Notes under the pieces: generated by a model
Told to the model about the DNA's origin: nothing
Database searches by the model: none
Seen by the model: only the letters and a program-made list of their open reading frames with translations
Position numbers and translations under genes: made by a program
In this document: piece after piece, positions 8,440 through 17,161 of the stretch
Layout of the letters: every line of letters begins with the position of its first letter
Numbering within the stretch: the first letter of the stretch is position 1
Assembly: GCA_016930875.1 (NCBI GenBank)
Contig: JAFGFW010000191.1
Location: forward strand, 1-53,519
Length of the DNA: 53,519 bases
Direction: 5' to 3'
Source: Deltaproteobacteria bacterium
GTDB taxonomy: Bacteria; Desulfobacterota; Desulfobacteria; Desulfobacterales; C00003060

Positions 8440-9762
8440 ATGACCCCGCACACCCATAGATCCTTGCTCCTGGGTATCTCCTTAATTAGTGTTCTATGTC
8501 TGGCTGTTGGGCTTGCCCTGAGCTTCCGTTTGGGGGAAGACGGGGCAAGCCATCTATTTTGGTTTTGGTGTATAGCGACAGTGTGTGTCCTGGTAGGCGT
8601 GAGCGCAATCTTACTATACGAAGAAATGCGCCTTGGCAAGCAGCAGCAGCAGGTAACCCGGAAAACTGAGGAACTAAAAAAGTCTGAAGAAAAATACCGC
8701 AGCCTGGTTGAAAGCACTGAAGACTTCATCTTCACTGTCGATGCAACCGGGCATTTTCAATCTTTGAACAGCTTTACCGCGAATTTTTTTGGGGGCACGC
8801 CCTCTCAGTTCATTGGAGAGCCGCTGTCTGTCCTTTTTTCAGAAGAGGTTGGAGCTCAACAGCTCAGGCTTGTGCGCGTGGTCTTCGAATTTAGAAAAAG
8901 CGTGCGGGACGAGTTCATGGTGACAACTGGTGAACATCAGGCCTGGCTCAGCGCCAACTTCATGCCGGTCAAAGATGAACAGGGCAAGGTCGTGTCCGTT
9001 TTATGCATTGCCAGAGATATTACCGAAAACAAGAAACTGGAGAACCAGCTCGTCAATACCGAAAAGCTTGCCTCGATGGGGACCCTGGCGGCCGGAGTGG
9101 CTCACGAACTGAACAATCCTCTTGGCGTGATGCTAGGCTATACAGATCTGCTTTTGGAAAAGCTTGCCAAGGGGAGCCAGGATTACGAGGACCTGAAGAC
9201 CATTGAGCGTCACAGCCTTCATTGCAAAGAGGTGGTGGAGAACTTGTTGAGCTTTGCCCGTCAGGAAGAAGGCGTTTCAGAGTATTGTGACGTCAATGAG
9301 GCCATCAACAACATAATCAACGTGGTCAGACATTCGTTGGAAATGAAAAATATCGATCTCCGATTAGATCTAGCTCCCCAGCTTCCGAGGGCAGGTGGAG
9401 ACTCCCGTCAGATGCAACAGGTTTTTTTGAACCTTGTTAACAACGCCTCGGCGGCCATGAAAGGGGGCGGAATCTTGGAGGTTAAGACGGCTTTAAGCCC
9501 CGGTCAGGACAAAGTGCTTATCACAGTTCGGGACGATGGACATGGCATCAAGAAAGAACACATGGAAAATATTTTCGACCCTTTCTTTACGACCAAGAGT
9601 GAAGGTGAGGGGACGGGGCTGGGTCTTTTCGTCAGTCACGGAATTGTAACGAAATACGGAGGCGCAATTACCTGTGAAAGCAGCTTCCAGGAGGGTTCCC
9701 AAGGCCCACATGGAACAGTTTTTACTGTCACGCTAAAGGCCAAAGAGGGGGACGAGTTATGA
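8440..9762 (+). CDS. PAS-domain membrane histidine kinase
   Basis: A 440-residue kinase: TM1 (about 9-30), a very short periplasmic loop, TM2 (about 39-61), a coiled linker, PAS (about 85-200), dimerisation helix with H222 (GVAHELNNPLGVM) and an ATPase domain (NLVNNASAAM, DDGHGI, GTGLGL). With almost no periplasmic loop, its signal probably comes through the PAS domain or the membrane itself. ATG at 8440 has AGGA just upstream; an in-frame ATG at 8371 would overlap the previous gene. The stop overlaps the start of the next gene (ATGA at 9759-9762), so this kinase and the NtrC-type regulator are a translationally coupled pair. Confidence 0.9.
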   Translation: MTPHTHRSLLLGISLISVLCLAVGLALSFRLGEDGASHLFWFWCIATVCVLVGVSAILLYEEMRLGKQQQQVTRKTEELKKSEEKYRSLVESTEDFIFTVDATGHFQSLNSFTANFFGGTPSQFIGEPLSVLFSEEVGAQQLRLVRVVFEFRKSVRDEFMVTTGEHQAWLSANFMPVKDEQGKVVSVLCIARDITENKKLENQLVNTEKLASMGTLAAGVAHELNNPLGVMLGYTDLLLEKLAKGSQDYEDLKTIERHSLHCKEVVENLLSFARQEEGVSEYCDVNEAINNIINVVRHSLEMKNIDLRLDLAPQLPRAGGDSRQMQQVFLNLVNNASAAMKGGGILEVKTALSPGQDKVLITVRDDGHGIKKEHMENIFDPFFTTKSEGEGTGLGLFVSHGIVTKYGGAITCESSFQEGSQGPHGTVFTVTLKAKEGDEL

Positions 9763-11189
9763 GTGGCAGGATCCTGGTTGTGGATGACGAGAAGGACATG
9801 CTTTCCCTTCTGAGAAGGATCATTACGGAAAAGACCCTCCACAAGGTGGCAACCGAGCATGACCCCTTGAAAGCTGTTGAAATTATGGAAAAAGAAGCTT
9901 TTGATGTGGTTATCACCGATCTGAAAATGCCGGGGATGGACGGGATTGGCCTGCTTGGCGAGGTACGAAGGATTCAGCCTTGTGCCGTGGTTATCATCAT
10001 GACCGCCTATGCCACCATAGAAACCGCGGTGGAAGCGATCCGAAAGGGGGCGTTTGACTACATCTCCAAGCCATTCCGAAAAGAACGCATCTTGCTCACT
10101 CTTCGCAGGGCCTTGGACTGGCAGGCCCTGACCCGTGAGAATATTGCCTTGCGCGAGTCCCTTGAACAACAGAAAAAGCCTCCGACTATTGTCGCTTCCA
10201 GCCCTGCCATGACATCGACTCTAAATAGGGTCAAACAAGTGGCCAAATCAATGGCAACCATCTTGATCCAGGGGGAGAGCGGCACGGGCAAAGAACTTGT
10301 GGCCAAGTCGATTCATGCCTACAGCGATCGCAGTGACAAGCCTTTTGTAACCATCGACTGCACGGCTATCCCGGAGCAGATCATTGAAAGCGAACTTTTC
10401 GGCCACGTAAAGGGGGCGTTCACCGGTGCCTGGAAGGATAAGAGGGGGTTGGTAGATGAGGCAAATCAGGGCACCCTGTTTCTGGATGAGATTGGAGAGC
10501 TGAGCATGGTCATGCAGGCCAAGCTGTTGCGCCTTCTTCAAGAAGGGGAATATAAGGCCGTGGGCGGCCTGAATACCAAGCACGCTGACATTCGATTTGT
10601 AGCCGCCACCAACTACGATCTCGAGCAACGCACGGCCGAGAAGAAATTCCGAGAAGATCTTTTTTATCGCCTTAACGTGATTCGTTTTCGTTTGCCTCCA
10701 CTGCGGGAACGGCGAGAGGACATCCCCCTGCTGGTGTGTCACTTTCTGGAAAAATATGGCAAATTGAACCGCAAAGCAATACGTGACATTGACCCGGAGG
10801 CCATGTCAATACTCATGGCCCGGCAGTGGCCTGGGAACGTCAGGCAGTTGGAAAACGTGATTGAAAGGGGAGTGATTCTGTGCCGGTCTGAGCAAATTAT
10901 GCTTGAAGATCTCATGCCTGAAAGCTCTCATGCGAGCGTGCTGTCCTGCTTCAACGGGGCCACTTACAACCTTCCTTTCAAAGAGGCCAAAGAAGCAGTG
11001 ATCAGGGCCTTTCATCAACAATACATCCATGCAATACTCCAGCAAAACAAGGGCAATATTTCCAGAGCTGCACAGCAGGCCGGCCTGCAGCGGCAATATC
11101 TTCACCGCCTGATTAAGGAGGAAAACATCAGCGCTGAAAATTTCAAAGATGATGCCGCGAACCATGCTTCCAGGCCAGAGGCCCTCTAG
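9759..11189 (+). CDS. NtrC-family sigma54-activating response regulator
   Basis: A 476-residue activator: receiver (1-120) with D9/D10 (VVDDE), phospho-acceptor D54 (TDLKMPGMDG) and K104; central AAA+ domain with Walker A GESGTGKE (172-179), GAFTGA sigma54-contact loop (219-224), Walker B FLDEIG and the RQWPGNVRQLENV segment; and a Fis-type helix-turn-helix at the C-terminus (NISRAAQQAGLQRQYLHRLI). Once phosphorylated by the kinase at 8440 it should drive sigma54 promoters; the nearest candidate is at 11542, before the CBS/TauE operon. The stop codon TAG lies inside the left terminal repeat of a small inverted-repeat element (11187-11333), so that insertion may have fixed the present C-terminus. 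Confidence 0.92.
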   Translation: MSGRILVVDDEKDMLSLLRRIITEKTLHKVATEHDPLKAVEIMEKEAFDVVITDLKMPGMDGIGLLGEVRRIQPCAVVIIMTAYATIETAVEAIRKGAFDYISKPFRKERILLTLRRALDWQALTRENIALRESLEQQKKPPTIVASSPAMTSTLNRVKQVAKSMATILIQGESGTGKELVAKSIHAYSDRSDKPFVTIDCTAIPEQIIESELFGHVKGAFTGAWKDKRGLVDEANQGTLFLDEIGELSMVMQAKLLRLLQEGEYKAVGGLNTKHADIRFVAATNYDLEQRTAEKKFREDLFYRLNVIRFRLPPLRERREDIPLLVCHFLEKYGKLNRKAIRDIDPEAMSILMARQWPGNVRQLENVIERGVILCRSEQIMLEDLMPESSHASVLSCFNGATYNLPFKEAKEAVIRAFHQQYIHAILQQNKGNISRAAQQAGLQRQYLHRLIKEENISAENFKDDAANHASRPEAL

Positions 11190-11333
11190 GAGGCTGTCCG
11201 AGAATGGGTATTTCCCGCAATCTCTGCGTCAGACTCAGATTTTAATCCTCAAAATACTCAGTGTATTCCTGCAGTTAAAATCTTCGTCTTCCTTGACCTT
11301 GCAAAAAATCTCTCATTCTCGGACAGTCTCCTA
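11187..11333. mobile_element. MITE-like element with 20-base terminal inverted repeats
   Basis: TAGGAGGCTGTCCGAGAATG at 11187-11206 is matched by CATTCTCGGACAGTCTCCTA at 11314-11333, inverted with one mismatch in 20. Both ends carry TA at the outer edge, as expected for a TA target. Inside, AGATTTTAA and TTAAAATCT give a second, shorter inversion. The 147-base element has no coding capacity, which fits a non-autonomous mobile element. It supplies the stop codon of the preceding regulator. A role as terminator is also possible. Confidence 0.65.
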
Positions 11334-11541
11334 GGCCGGAAGCTGACTGTAACCTGTTTGTTTCGCCAATCAACCCACTGGAATTCTGGTACTTCTTATA
11401 GCCTTCACCTAATATGTCACCTTGAACTGTAACCTGAAAGTTTACAAAGCCTCAGTCCTCCAACCAGGCTCGAAAGCTCAGGAATACTATATTTGCTGCT
11501 ATTCCAAGGTGTTACAACCAGCCGCTTCTGCATTGTCACTA

Positions 11542-11557
11542 TGGTACATATCTTGCG
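11542..11557 (+). promoter_or_regulatory. Predicted sigma54 promoter for CBS-TauE operon
   Basis: TGGTACATATCTTGCG matches the -24/-12 consensus TGGCAC-N5-TTGCW with GG and GC ten bases apart. It lies about 120 bases before the CBS gene. Upstream, ACTGTAACCTG occurs twice (11346-11356 and 11426-11436, exactly 80 bases apart) and a related GTGTTACAACC lies at 11509-11519; these could be activator sites. The NtrC-type regulator just upstream is the likely activator. No other feature is seen between 11334 and 11541. Confidence 0.6.
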
Positions 11558-11592
11558 ACAGGTGATAACTTAATCTTAATTCCCCTTTTTTA

Positions 11593-11634
11593 GCGGCGTA
11601 GCCGCGTTGTATAAAATCGCGGAAGCGATTTTAT
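11593..11634 (+). repeat. Double-hairpin leader element, copy 1
   Basis: Two adjacent hairpins: GCGGC-gta-GCCGC (11593-11605) and ATAAAATCGC-ggaa-GCGATTTTAT (11611-11634, perfect 10-base arms). Closely related copies sit at 48506-48546 (both hairpins) and 41994-42016 (second hairpin only). All three lie downstream of a predicted sigma54 promoter; here the element is in the leader before the CBS gene. It may act on mRNA processing or stability. Confidence 0.65.
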
Positions 11635-11678
11635 GTCAGGAAATCTACAATACTCGCCAGGCGGATCAGGCCGAGAGG

Positions 11679-11963
11679 ATGAGGATGAGGATGAGGAAGC
11701 TTTGCGTTCAGGAGATTGTCATTCCCATTGAGGATCACGTTGCGTCAAAGCCGTCTGTGTCTCCTGAAGATAAGATCACGGATGCCATAGAGGTCATGTT
11801 GAAAAATGATCTGAAGCAAATTGCCGTGAGACGAGAAAACAGAGTCCTTGGCATGATCACCCTTGAAGATGCCTTCAAGGAAATCGGATTGGAAGGAGGC
11901 CTGAAATTAAAGGGAAAGCGAAGCGTTGTTGTCCATGGCAGGAAGCTCATGGTGGATGAATAG
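11679..11963 (+). CDS. Small single-CBS-domain protein
   Basis: A roughly 94-residue protein with one CBS motif: SVSPEDKITDAIEVMLKN, then IAVRRENRVLGMITLEDAFKE. CBS domains usually work in pairs and bind adenine nucleotides, so this one must dimerise to form a site. It is the first gene after the sigma54 promoter and precedes the TauE permease, a position that suggests energy-status control of transport (inference). The start is uncertain: ATGs at 11679, 11685 and 11691 lie in a GAGGAT tandem repeat in which each GAGG could serve as ribosome site for the next ATG. An upstream in-frame ATG at 11607 lies inside the hairpin repeat and is unlikely. Confidence 0.7.
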   Translation: MRMRMRKLCVQEIVIPIEDHVASKPSVSPEDKITDAIEVMLKNDLKQIAVRRENRVLGMITLEDAFKEIGLEGGLKLKGKRSVVVHGRKLMVDE

Positions 11964-12075
11964 CAAGTGTCCAAAATCATACGGGAAAAACAGCATGGAG
12001 AGGGGGTGTGGATGGTTTTTTCGCGGCATTTGAGCAATTGGTCAGAAACTACATAGAAGGAGGAGAATTGTTGCC

Positions 12076-13380
12076 ATGAATTTTTTTAGACAGTGGGGCC
12101 AATTTATGATGATGGGTGCAAGAGCCCTTGCCGAATGGGAAATCCAAAACTGTAACACCATTCTGCGTGACCGCAAGCGGCTCGTCATACTCGGTTTATT
12201 GATAGTCCCCGTCATACTCGTGGGCATCGCCTTTGCTGACCAGATTGGCGGGGCCTTGCCGGATTTGCTCGGCGGCAAAAAGGCCTATAGCCCGGCCTTT
12301 TACAGCACCGGCATTTTTATTGTATCTATCCTTATCGGCATGGGCGCCGGCCTGATCACAGGCTGCATCGGCGCAGGCGGCGGGTTTATCATTGCTCCGG
12401 CCCTGATGAGCGCGGGCATCAAAGGTATCCTGGCTGTGGGAACCGACCTTTTTCACATCTTTGCCAAGGCCATCATGGGGAGCGTGATCCACAGGAAGCT
12501 CGGGAACGTCTCCGTGCCTCTGGCCGCGGTCTTCTTGATCGGCGCTATTATAGGGGCGACAGTTGGCGGGGTGATCAACCGTGTGCTCTACGAGATCAAC
12601 CCTGTGCTCAGTGACGCCTTTATCACGACCGTTTACTCCCTTATGTTGGGTTTTCTGGGGATCTACGCCATGACCGACTTTCTCAAGGCGAGAAAGGCTG
12701 CTGCGGGCGTGGATCTTCCCCATGGAGGGGATGCCCATGGAGGAAAAACGGAAGGGGCCGAGATGGGGAACCTTCCAAAGAAGCTTCAGGCTGTTAAGCT
12801 TCCTCCCATCGTCAGATTTGATGCCGACATTACGCCTGGTGGGCGGGGGATTTCATGGATATTTTTGGTCTTGAGCGGCGCGCTCGTCGGAATGGCTGCA
12901 GGCATTATGGGGGTTGGCGGCGGCTTCTTGACCTTCCCCATATTCGTTTATGTGCTTGGCGTTTCGTCCATGACCACGGTCGGGACTGATATCTTCCAGA
13001 TCATATTCACTGCAGGCTATGCCTCAATAAGCCAGTACGCCATCTATGGGTTTATCTTTTATACACTGGCCATGGGCATGCTCTTGGGGTCCTTGCTGGG
13101 TATCCAGATCGGGGCCATGGTCACTAAAGTCGTTCCGGGTATCACGATCCGAGGCTTTTACGCCATGGCCGTGCTGGCAGGTTTTCTCAATCGTTTTTTT
13201 GCCCTGCCAGCCAAGTTGGGCGCCATGGGTTACATCCCCATATCAAAACAGCTGGGTGACATCCTGGATACCATCGGTGTTTGGGCCTTTTTCATTGTGA
13301 TAGGAGGGTTTTCGGTCTGGGTGATCGGCACGTTCCTGAAGAATATCAAAGTTCTGAAGGGAGAGGAGGTGAGAGCATGA
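12076..13380 (+). CDS. TauE/SafE-family anion permease 1
   Basis: A 434-residue membrane protein of the sulfite exporter TauE/SafE family. The two internally repeated halves are visible: GLITGCIGAGGGFIIAPALM with AVGTDLFHI in the first, and GMAAGIMGVGGGFLTFPIFV with TVGTDIFQI in the second. An N-terminal helix precedes the core, and the two halves are joined by a hydrophilic loop (HGGDAHGGKTEGAEM). The family moves sulfite, sulfonates, sulfoacetate or related organic anions; the substrate cannot be read from sequence. AAGGAGGAG at 12057-12065 supports the start at 12076. The stop overlaps the next gene by 4 bases. Two other permeases of this family are at 24852 and 49055. Confidence 0.88.
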   Translation: MNFFRQWGQFMMMGARALAEWEIQNCNTILRDRKRLVILGLLIVPVILVGIAFADQIGGALPDLLGGKKAYSPAFYSTGIFIVSILIGMGAGLITGCIGAGGGFIIAPALMSAGIKGILAVGTDLFHIFAKAIMGSVIHRKLGNVSVPLAAVFLIGAIIGATVGGVINRVLYEINPVLSDAFITTVYSLMLGFLGIYAMTDFLKARKAAAGVDLPHGGDAHGGKTEGAEMGNLPKKLQAVKLPPIVRFDADITPGGRGISWIFLVLSGALVGMAAGIMGVGGGFLTFPIFVYVLGVSSMTTVGTDIFQIIFTAGYASISQYAIYGFIFYTLAMGMLLGSLLGIQIGAMVTKVVPGITIRGFYAMAVLAGFLNRFFALPAKLGAMGYIPISKQLGDILDTIGVWAFFIVIGGFSVWVIGTFLKNIKVLKGEEVRA

Positions 13381-14063
13381 TTGCGCATAAGAAAGAATTC
13401 TATGGCGGTATTGTAATGATGGCCGTGTTTGTAGTTGTGCTCATCATCGTTTTTTCACCGGTTTTCAAGGGGCAAAACGGTCTGGAGTACCTGGACTCCT
13501 TGTATAACTCCATATCAAAAGGCTCAGCCTACTACATTCCAAATGTCAAGGAAGAAGTCGACAAGTTCAGTGGGAACTCGGTGAGTGTGACCCTGGCAAT
13601 GGACAATGAGGAGCAGGCAAAACAGACGGCCCTGCTTTTCATGAAGGGAGACGCACTGGTAAATGTATCAGGGGCCGAGTTAAAGGTCACCGGTGATCTG
13701 GCTAAGATCCTGAACAACTGTCTTGCCGATGCAGATGACATGTATAATAATCTTGGCAACAAGGTCTCCAGCAAATACGACTGCGACGAAAAGCGGGTCC
13801 TTTATAACTGGTGGAAGGCATCTAAGGCTGTGGATAAGGACTTGAAGAAGCAGAAGCTGTTCAAGGAGGCCAAGGTCGTTGCTGTGGTGATAAAGAAGGC
13901 CGTGGAATCGTCTTATAACTACTACAAGATCGAACCTGACCAGATTTCTGACCGTCTCGGCATAGTAGTCTTTTCTCTGATCTTTTATGTCGTTTACACC
14001 CTGTGGTACGGCTTTTCAATCATGTTCATGTTTGAGGGTTGGGGCATGAAACTGGAACATTAA
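13377..14063 (+). CDS. Membrane protein of unknown function coupled to TauE permease
   Basis: A 228-residue protein with an N-terminal helix (about 10-28), a hydrophilic, largely helical middle (30-190) and a C-terminal membrane segment (about 195-218, IVVFSLIFYVVYTLWYGFSIMF). I do not recognise the family. Two cysteines (in NNCLAD and KYDCDEK) are in the middle part. The GAGAGGAGGTGAG ribosome site and ATGA overlap with the permease stop show translational coupling, so it is probably an accessory subunit of the transporter. It is the last gene of the operon: a strong hairpin terminator follows. Confidence 0.75.
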   Translation: MIAHKKEFYGGIVMMAVFVVVLIIVFSPVFKGQNGLEYLDSLYNSISKGSAYYIPNVKEEVDKFSGNSVSVTLAMDNEEQAKQTALLFMKGDALVNVSGAELKVTGDLAKILNNCLADADDMYNNLGNKVSSKYDCDEKRVLYNWWKASKAVDKDLKKQKLFKEAKVVAVVIKKAVESSYNYYKIEPDQISDRLGIVVFSLIFYVVYTLWYGFSIMFMFEGWGMKLEH

Positions 14064-14088
14064 CATGCCCGGCTTGCAATTGCGATAC

Positions 14089-14112
14089 GGCAGGGCCATT
14101 GTTGGCCCTGCC
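14089..14112. terminator. Hairpin terminator between convergent operons
   Basis: A perfect 10-base stem, GGCAGGGCCA-ttgt-TGGCCCTGCC, lies between the end of the plus-strand TauE operon (14063) and the end of the minus-strand kinase/receiver operon (14139). There is no long T-run on either side, but position and stem strength suggest a bidirectional terminator. Confidence 0.7.
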
Positions 14113-14138
14113 CGTCCCAAATTCCTTTTCGAGATGGA

Positions 14139-14555
14139 TTACTCTACGTCCAACTTCTTCTTCAGCTCTATATTTTCCTTTTTTACAAGGGCTAGTTCAA
14201 TGGCCCTGTTGATGGTAAAGAGTATGCTGTCCTTCCTGAAAGGTTTGGTAATGAAGTCAGCAATCCCCTTTTTCATGGCCTCGTCGGCTGTTTCAATTGA
14301 ACCATAGGCCGTGATCATGACCACGGGAATGTCAGGTTTTATCTCTTGGAATTCATCAAAGAGCTCAATCCCGTCCAGGCCCGGCATCTTGAGGTCGGTG
14401 ATTACTAAGTCGTAGTCCTTCTCTGAGAACAGTTTTATCCCTTCGGACGGGTTGTTGGTTGTTTCCACTTCATAGTCGGTATTCTCTTCAATCATCATCC
14501 TCAGGAGCATCAGCATATCTGGTTCATCGTCAATGATTAAGATCCGTTGTGGCAT
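14139..14555 (-). CDS. Single-domain response regulator
   Basis: A 138-residue receiver with D9/D10 of the acidic pocket, phospho-acceptor D54 (TDLKMPGLDG) and K104 in TKPFRK. After the receiver comes only a charged helix (ALVKKENIELKKKL) like the linker of NtrC-type regulators, with no AAA+ or DNA-binding domain; it looks like an NtrC regulator that lost its output part. It is downstream of the Cache kinase at 14737 on the same strand and is its likely partner. How the signal goes further is not visible; phosphotransfer to another regulator, such as the NtrC-type proteins in this window, is possible. Confidence 0.88.
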   Translation of the reverse strand: MPQRILIIDDEPDMLMLLRMMIEENTDYEVETTNNPSEGIKLFSEKDYDLVITDLKMPGLDGIELFDEFQEIKPDIPVVMITAYGSIETADEAMKKGIADFITKPFRKDSILFTINRAIELALVKKENIELKKKLDVE

Positions 14556-14593
14556 TGTTTTTCTCCTTTGTGATTGGTGTCCGATATATAACC

Positions 14594-14734
14594 AGTTTCC
14601 ATCCGGAAACCGGGCAAAGTTGTCATTTCGAGCGAAGCGAGAAATCTTATCATATTGAAAGCACGTAGGTTTTAGATTTTTCCCTTCGCTCGAAATGACA
14701 TAATAACATAAAGAGGGATTTCCGGGTGGAAACT
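14594..14734. mobile_element. MITE-like element carrying a nested palindromic repeat
   Basis: AGTTTCCATCCGGAAA (14594-14609) is inverted as TTTCCGGGTGGAAACT (14719-14734), with one mismatch in 16. Inside is TGTCATTTCGAGCGAAGCGAG (14621-14641) matched by TTCGCTCGAAATGACA (14685-14700), the same hairpin family as at 3798. No coding sequence. The element separates the kinase at 14737 from its receiver at 14555. Confidence 0.6.
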
Positions 14735-14736
14735 AA

Positions 14737-16953
14737 CTAACCTGTCTTGCCGTTGGCCACGGGCAGCTCCACGGTAAAGGTGGTTCCGGGTTCCTTTCCT
14801 TCCGCTCTCGTCTGGCTCTTGACTTCGATATGGCCTCCGAACTTCTTCACAATACCGTAGCTTACAGAAAGCCCCAGACCTGTTCCCTCTCCAACTCTCT
14901 TGGTGGTGAAAAAGGGCTCAAATATTTTATCCAGATTATCAGGCGGTATCCCATCGCCAGTATCTTCAAATCCTATTTTGACAATGTGATCGGTCAGGTG
15001 TGCTGAGATGGTCAATATTCCGCCACCCTCCATGGCGGCTACCGCATTGTTAATAATATTCAAGAATACCTGTTCCAGTTGCTGGCCATCACCCTTTACT
15101 CTGGGAAGGTTCTCTTCCATTTGGGTTGTGAGGTCTATCTTTTTTGTAAGAAGGGTATTCATGACAACATTAACAACTTTCTGGATATCGTCAAGCACAT
15201 CAGTTTCTGTGGTGGTCTTCTGGGGTATCCTGGCAAAGGCAAGGAGATTCTCAACGATCCTTTTACAGTTATTCCCCTGCCTCTCAATGGTCTTGAGGAT
15301 CTCATGTTCTTTGGAGCCTGCGGGGGTTCTATCCATCAATAGTTCCGTAAAACCAAGGATAATGGCAACCGGGTTGTTTATTTCATGGGCAACGCCTGCT
15401 GAAAGCGACCCCAGAGATGCGAGTTTTTCCGTATGAACGAGCTGTCCTTCCATTATCTTATGTTCTGTGATGTCTCTGGATATGATCAATACTGCGCCTA
15501 TATGACCTCCGTCTGTCAGGACAGGCTTGTATTTTGTGTCAAGGCAATACTGCCTGTTTTCTATGTTTACGCATTCTTCGTGATTAATAGTCTCAGATGT
15601 TGCCAAGACCTTTTCAACCGTCAAGCAGACACTTTCGGGTGTTTCGTATTCGATCACATCCATTACTCTTTTTCCCACAACGTCGTCAACCTGACACCCC
15701 ATCAACTGCAGGCAGTATTGATTGACTGAAAGGATATTACACTGTTCGTCCACAGTATAGATCATGTCATCTGCTGACTCGATAACGGATCGGTACCTTT
15801 CCTCAGAGCGTTGCAGCCTGTTGGCGTAACGCGCCAGGTCTTTTGTCTTTTCTTCGACTTCTTCTTCAAGGGTTTTGAGCCAGGTCCTTTCGTTTGCTAT
15901 AAAGAAGGTAAATATGACAATTACCGCAGCAATTAAAACACCCTGTATCATAAATTGTCTAACATACACGGTGTGTACGGCGTCTTCCACCTCACTAATC
16001 GGCGCTGCCACGGCAACCGACCATATCCTTGTGGCGTTGGCAGCTCCAATTTGCACTGGCGCGTAGGCGATCAGTTTTTTCATGGGGCCCCTCACGCCAC
16101 GGTGCCAACCTGAGATATACCAGGAGGTCCCTTCCTTTCCCCGCAGCATCTTGGTTTTTTGTATGAGGTCGATTTTGCTGAAAGAGATGTGTGGATCTTT
16201 AAATTTTCTCACCTCAAAGGCATTTTGGCCGATAAAATCCCTTTCCAGGTGGTACAGAAAATCCCCGGACTCATTAATGACCCATGCATACCCAGTCTTG
16301 CCTGACCTGATGCGACCCACGAATTTTTCTGCAAGCAAACCAGCGTCCAGGACAAACACCAGCACCCCCGAAAATTGGTAAGTGGGTTTCGGGTGTGCCT
16401 GATCGCTTGAGACGTTATAGACCGGCGTAGCCATAGTCATGACAAGACCAGGCTCAGAGTTCTCAACAACCTCCTTCTTGACATCGCTTATGTAGACCTT
16501 GCCTCTGTTTGCCGGTTCTTTGCACCATTGAAAATAATCCTCGCGGCCATAGGATCCCTTTTCCACAAAGACTGCATTGGCATAATTGACTGAATAGGAG
16601 TTGGTGCCGTGAGCGTTCACAAGCATGACTCGGATTACACCATAGTCCTTAATACTTGAAAGGGAGATTTTCATCCGGTTTGGCCAGGAGACCGCCTCCA
16701 CATACTGAATCGAGGGTGAGAGGCTCAGAGTCATCAGTTCCCGCTTAAGGATTCTAAAATTTACAGTCAATATCTCTGTGGCATTTCTGGCTAATGAAAG
16801 CTGCTGTGCATTGAAGTCCTCATTGATTATCTTTTTCGTTTCGCGGGCTGAAAGCGTCCCCAAAATGAGGGCCCCCCCCAAGAGTACTGCGATGACTCCT
16901 GTGATAAGCCATAAACCCGGTTTTCGGGCAAAGTATTTGAGATATTTCTTCAC
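14737..16953 (-). CDS. Cache-domain membrane histidine kinase with PAS
   Basis: A 738-residue kinase: TM1 (about 13-33), a large periplasmic double-Cache sensor (about 38-330), TM2 (about 333-353), coiled linker, PAS (about 385-500), dimerisation helix with H523 ([13 protein letters not shown]) and an ATPase domain ([22 protein letters not shown]). The long periplasmic domain has the YGREDYFQW and [12 protein letters not shown] segments typical of dCache, a fold that usually binds small ligands such as carboxylates or amino acids. The ligand is unknown. It precedes the lone receiver at 14139 and follows PEP-synthase-like protein 1 on the same strand, with a palindromic repeat on each side. 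Confidence 0.9.
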   Translation of the reverse strand: MKKYLKYFARKPGLWLITGVIAVLLGGALILGTLSARETKKIINEDFNAQQLSLARNATEILTVNFRILKRELMTLSLSPSIQYVEAVSWPNRMKISLSSIKDYGVIRVMLVNAHGTNSYSVNYANAVFVEKGSYGREDYFQWCKEPANRGKVYISDVKKEVVENSEPGLVMTMATPVYNVSSDQAHPKPTYQFSGVLVFVLDAGLLAEKFVGRIRSGKTGYAWVINESGDFLYHLERDFIGQNAFEVRKFKDPHISFSKIDLIQKTKMLRGKEGTSWYISGWHRGVRGPMKKLIAYAPVQIGAANATRIWSVAVAAPISEVEDAVHTVYVRQFMIQGVLIAAVIVIFTFFIANERTWLKTLEEEVEEKTKDLARYANRLQRSEERYRSVIESADDMIYTVDEQCNILSVNQYCLQLMGCQVDDVVGKRVMDVIEYETPESVCLTVEKVLATSETINHEECVNIENRQYCLDTKYKPVLTDGGHIGAVLIISRDITEHKIMEGQLVHTEKLASLGSLSAGVAHEINNPVAIILGFTELLMDRTPAGSKEHEILKTIERQGNNCKRIVENLLAFARIPQKTTTETDVLDDIQKVVNVVMNTLLTKKIDLTTQMEENLPRVKGDGQQLEQVFLNIINNAVAAMEGGGILTISAHLTDHIVKIGFEDTGDGIPPDNLDKIFEPFFTTKRVGEGTGLGLSVSYGIVKKFGGHIEVKSQTRAEGKEPGTTFTVELPVANGKTG

Positions 16954-17000
16954 AAGTCTTTAACTCGGACAAGCTGGAACCAAGAGAGGAAAACAGATTT

Positions 17001-17109
17001 ACCACGAAAGCATGAAAGGACACGCCTTTTCCTAAGGCGCATGCCGCAAAGCACGAAGAAAAGATTCCTAGAGAAATTTCGTGTCTTCGTACTTTCGTGT
17101 TTTCGTGGT
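17001..17109. repeat. Palindromic repeat (ACCACGAAAGCA type), copy 1
   Basis: ACCACGAAAGCATGAAAGGACAC at the left pairs with GTGTCTTCG...TTTCGTGGT at the right. A tighter copy is at 26073-26148. Both copies are preceded by AAGCTGGAAC (16970-16979 and 26046-26055), so the repeat unit extends beyond the palindrome. Both also lie next to a PEP-synthase-like gene, which may be coincidence. The gap 16954-17161 holds nothing else. Confidence 0.65.
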
Positions 17110-17161
17110 TGTCTTTAAAAATCTCCTGCCGGAAAAAAATACCAATTTCGTTGATAACGGA

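Noticed and set aside
12196-12738. 180-codon minus-strand open frame inside permease 1
   Set aside because: His/Asp/Gly-rich antisense translation of a TauE gene; no features of its own.
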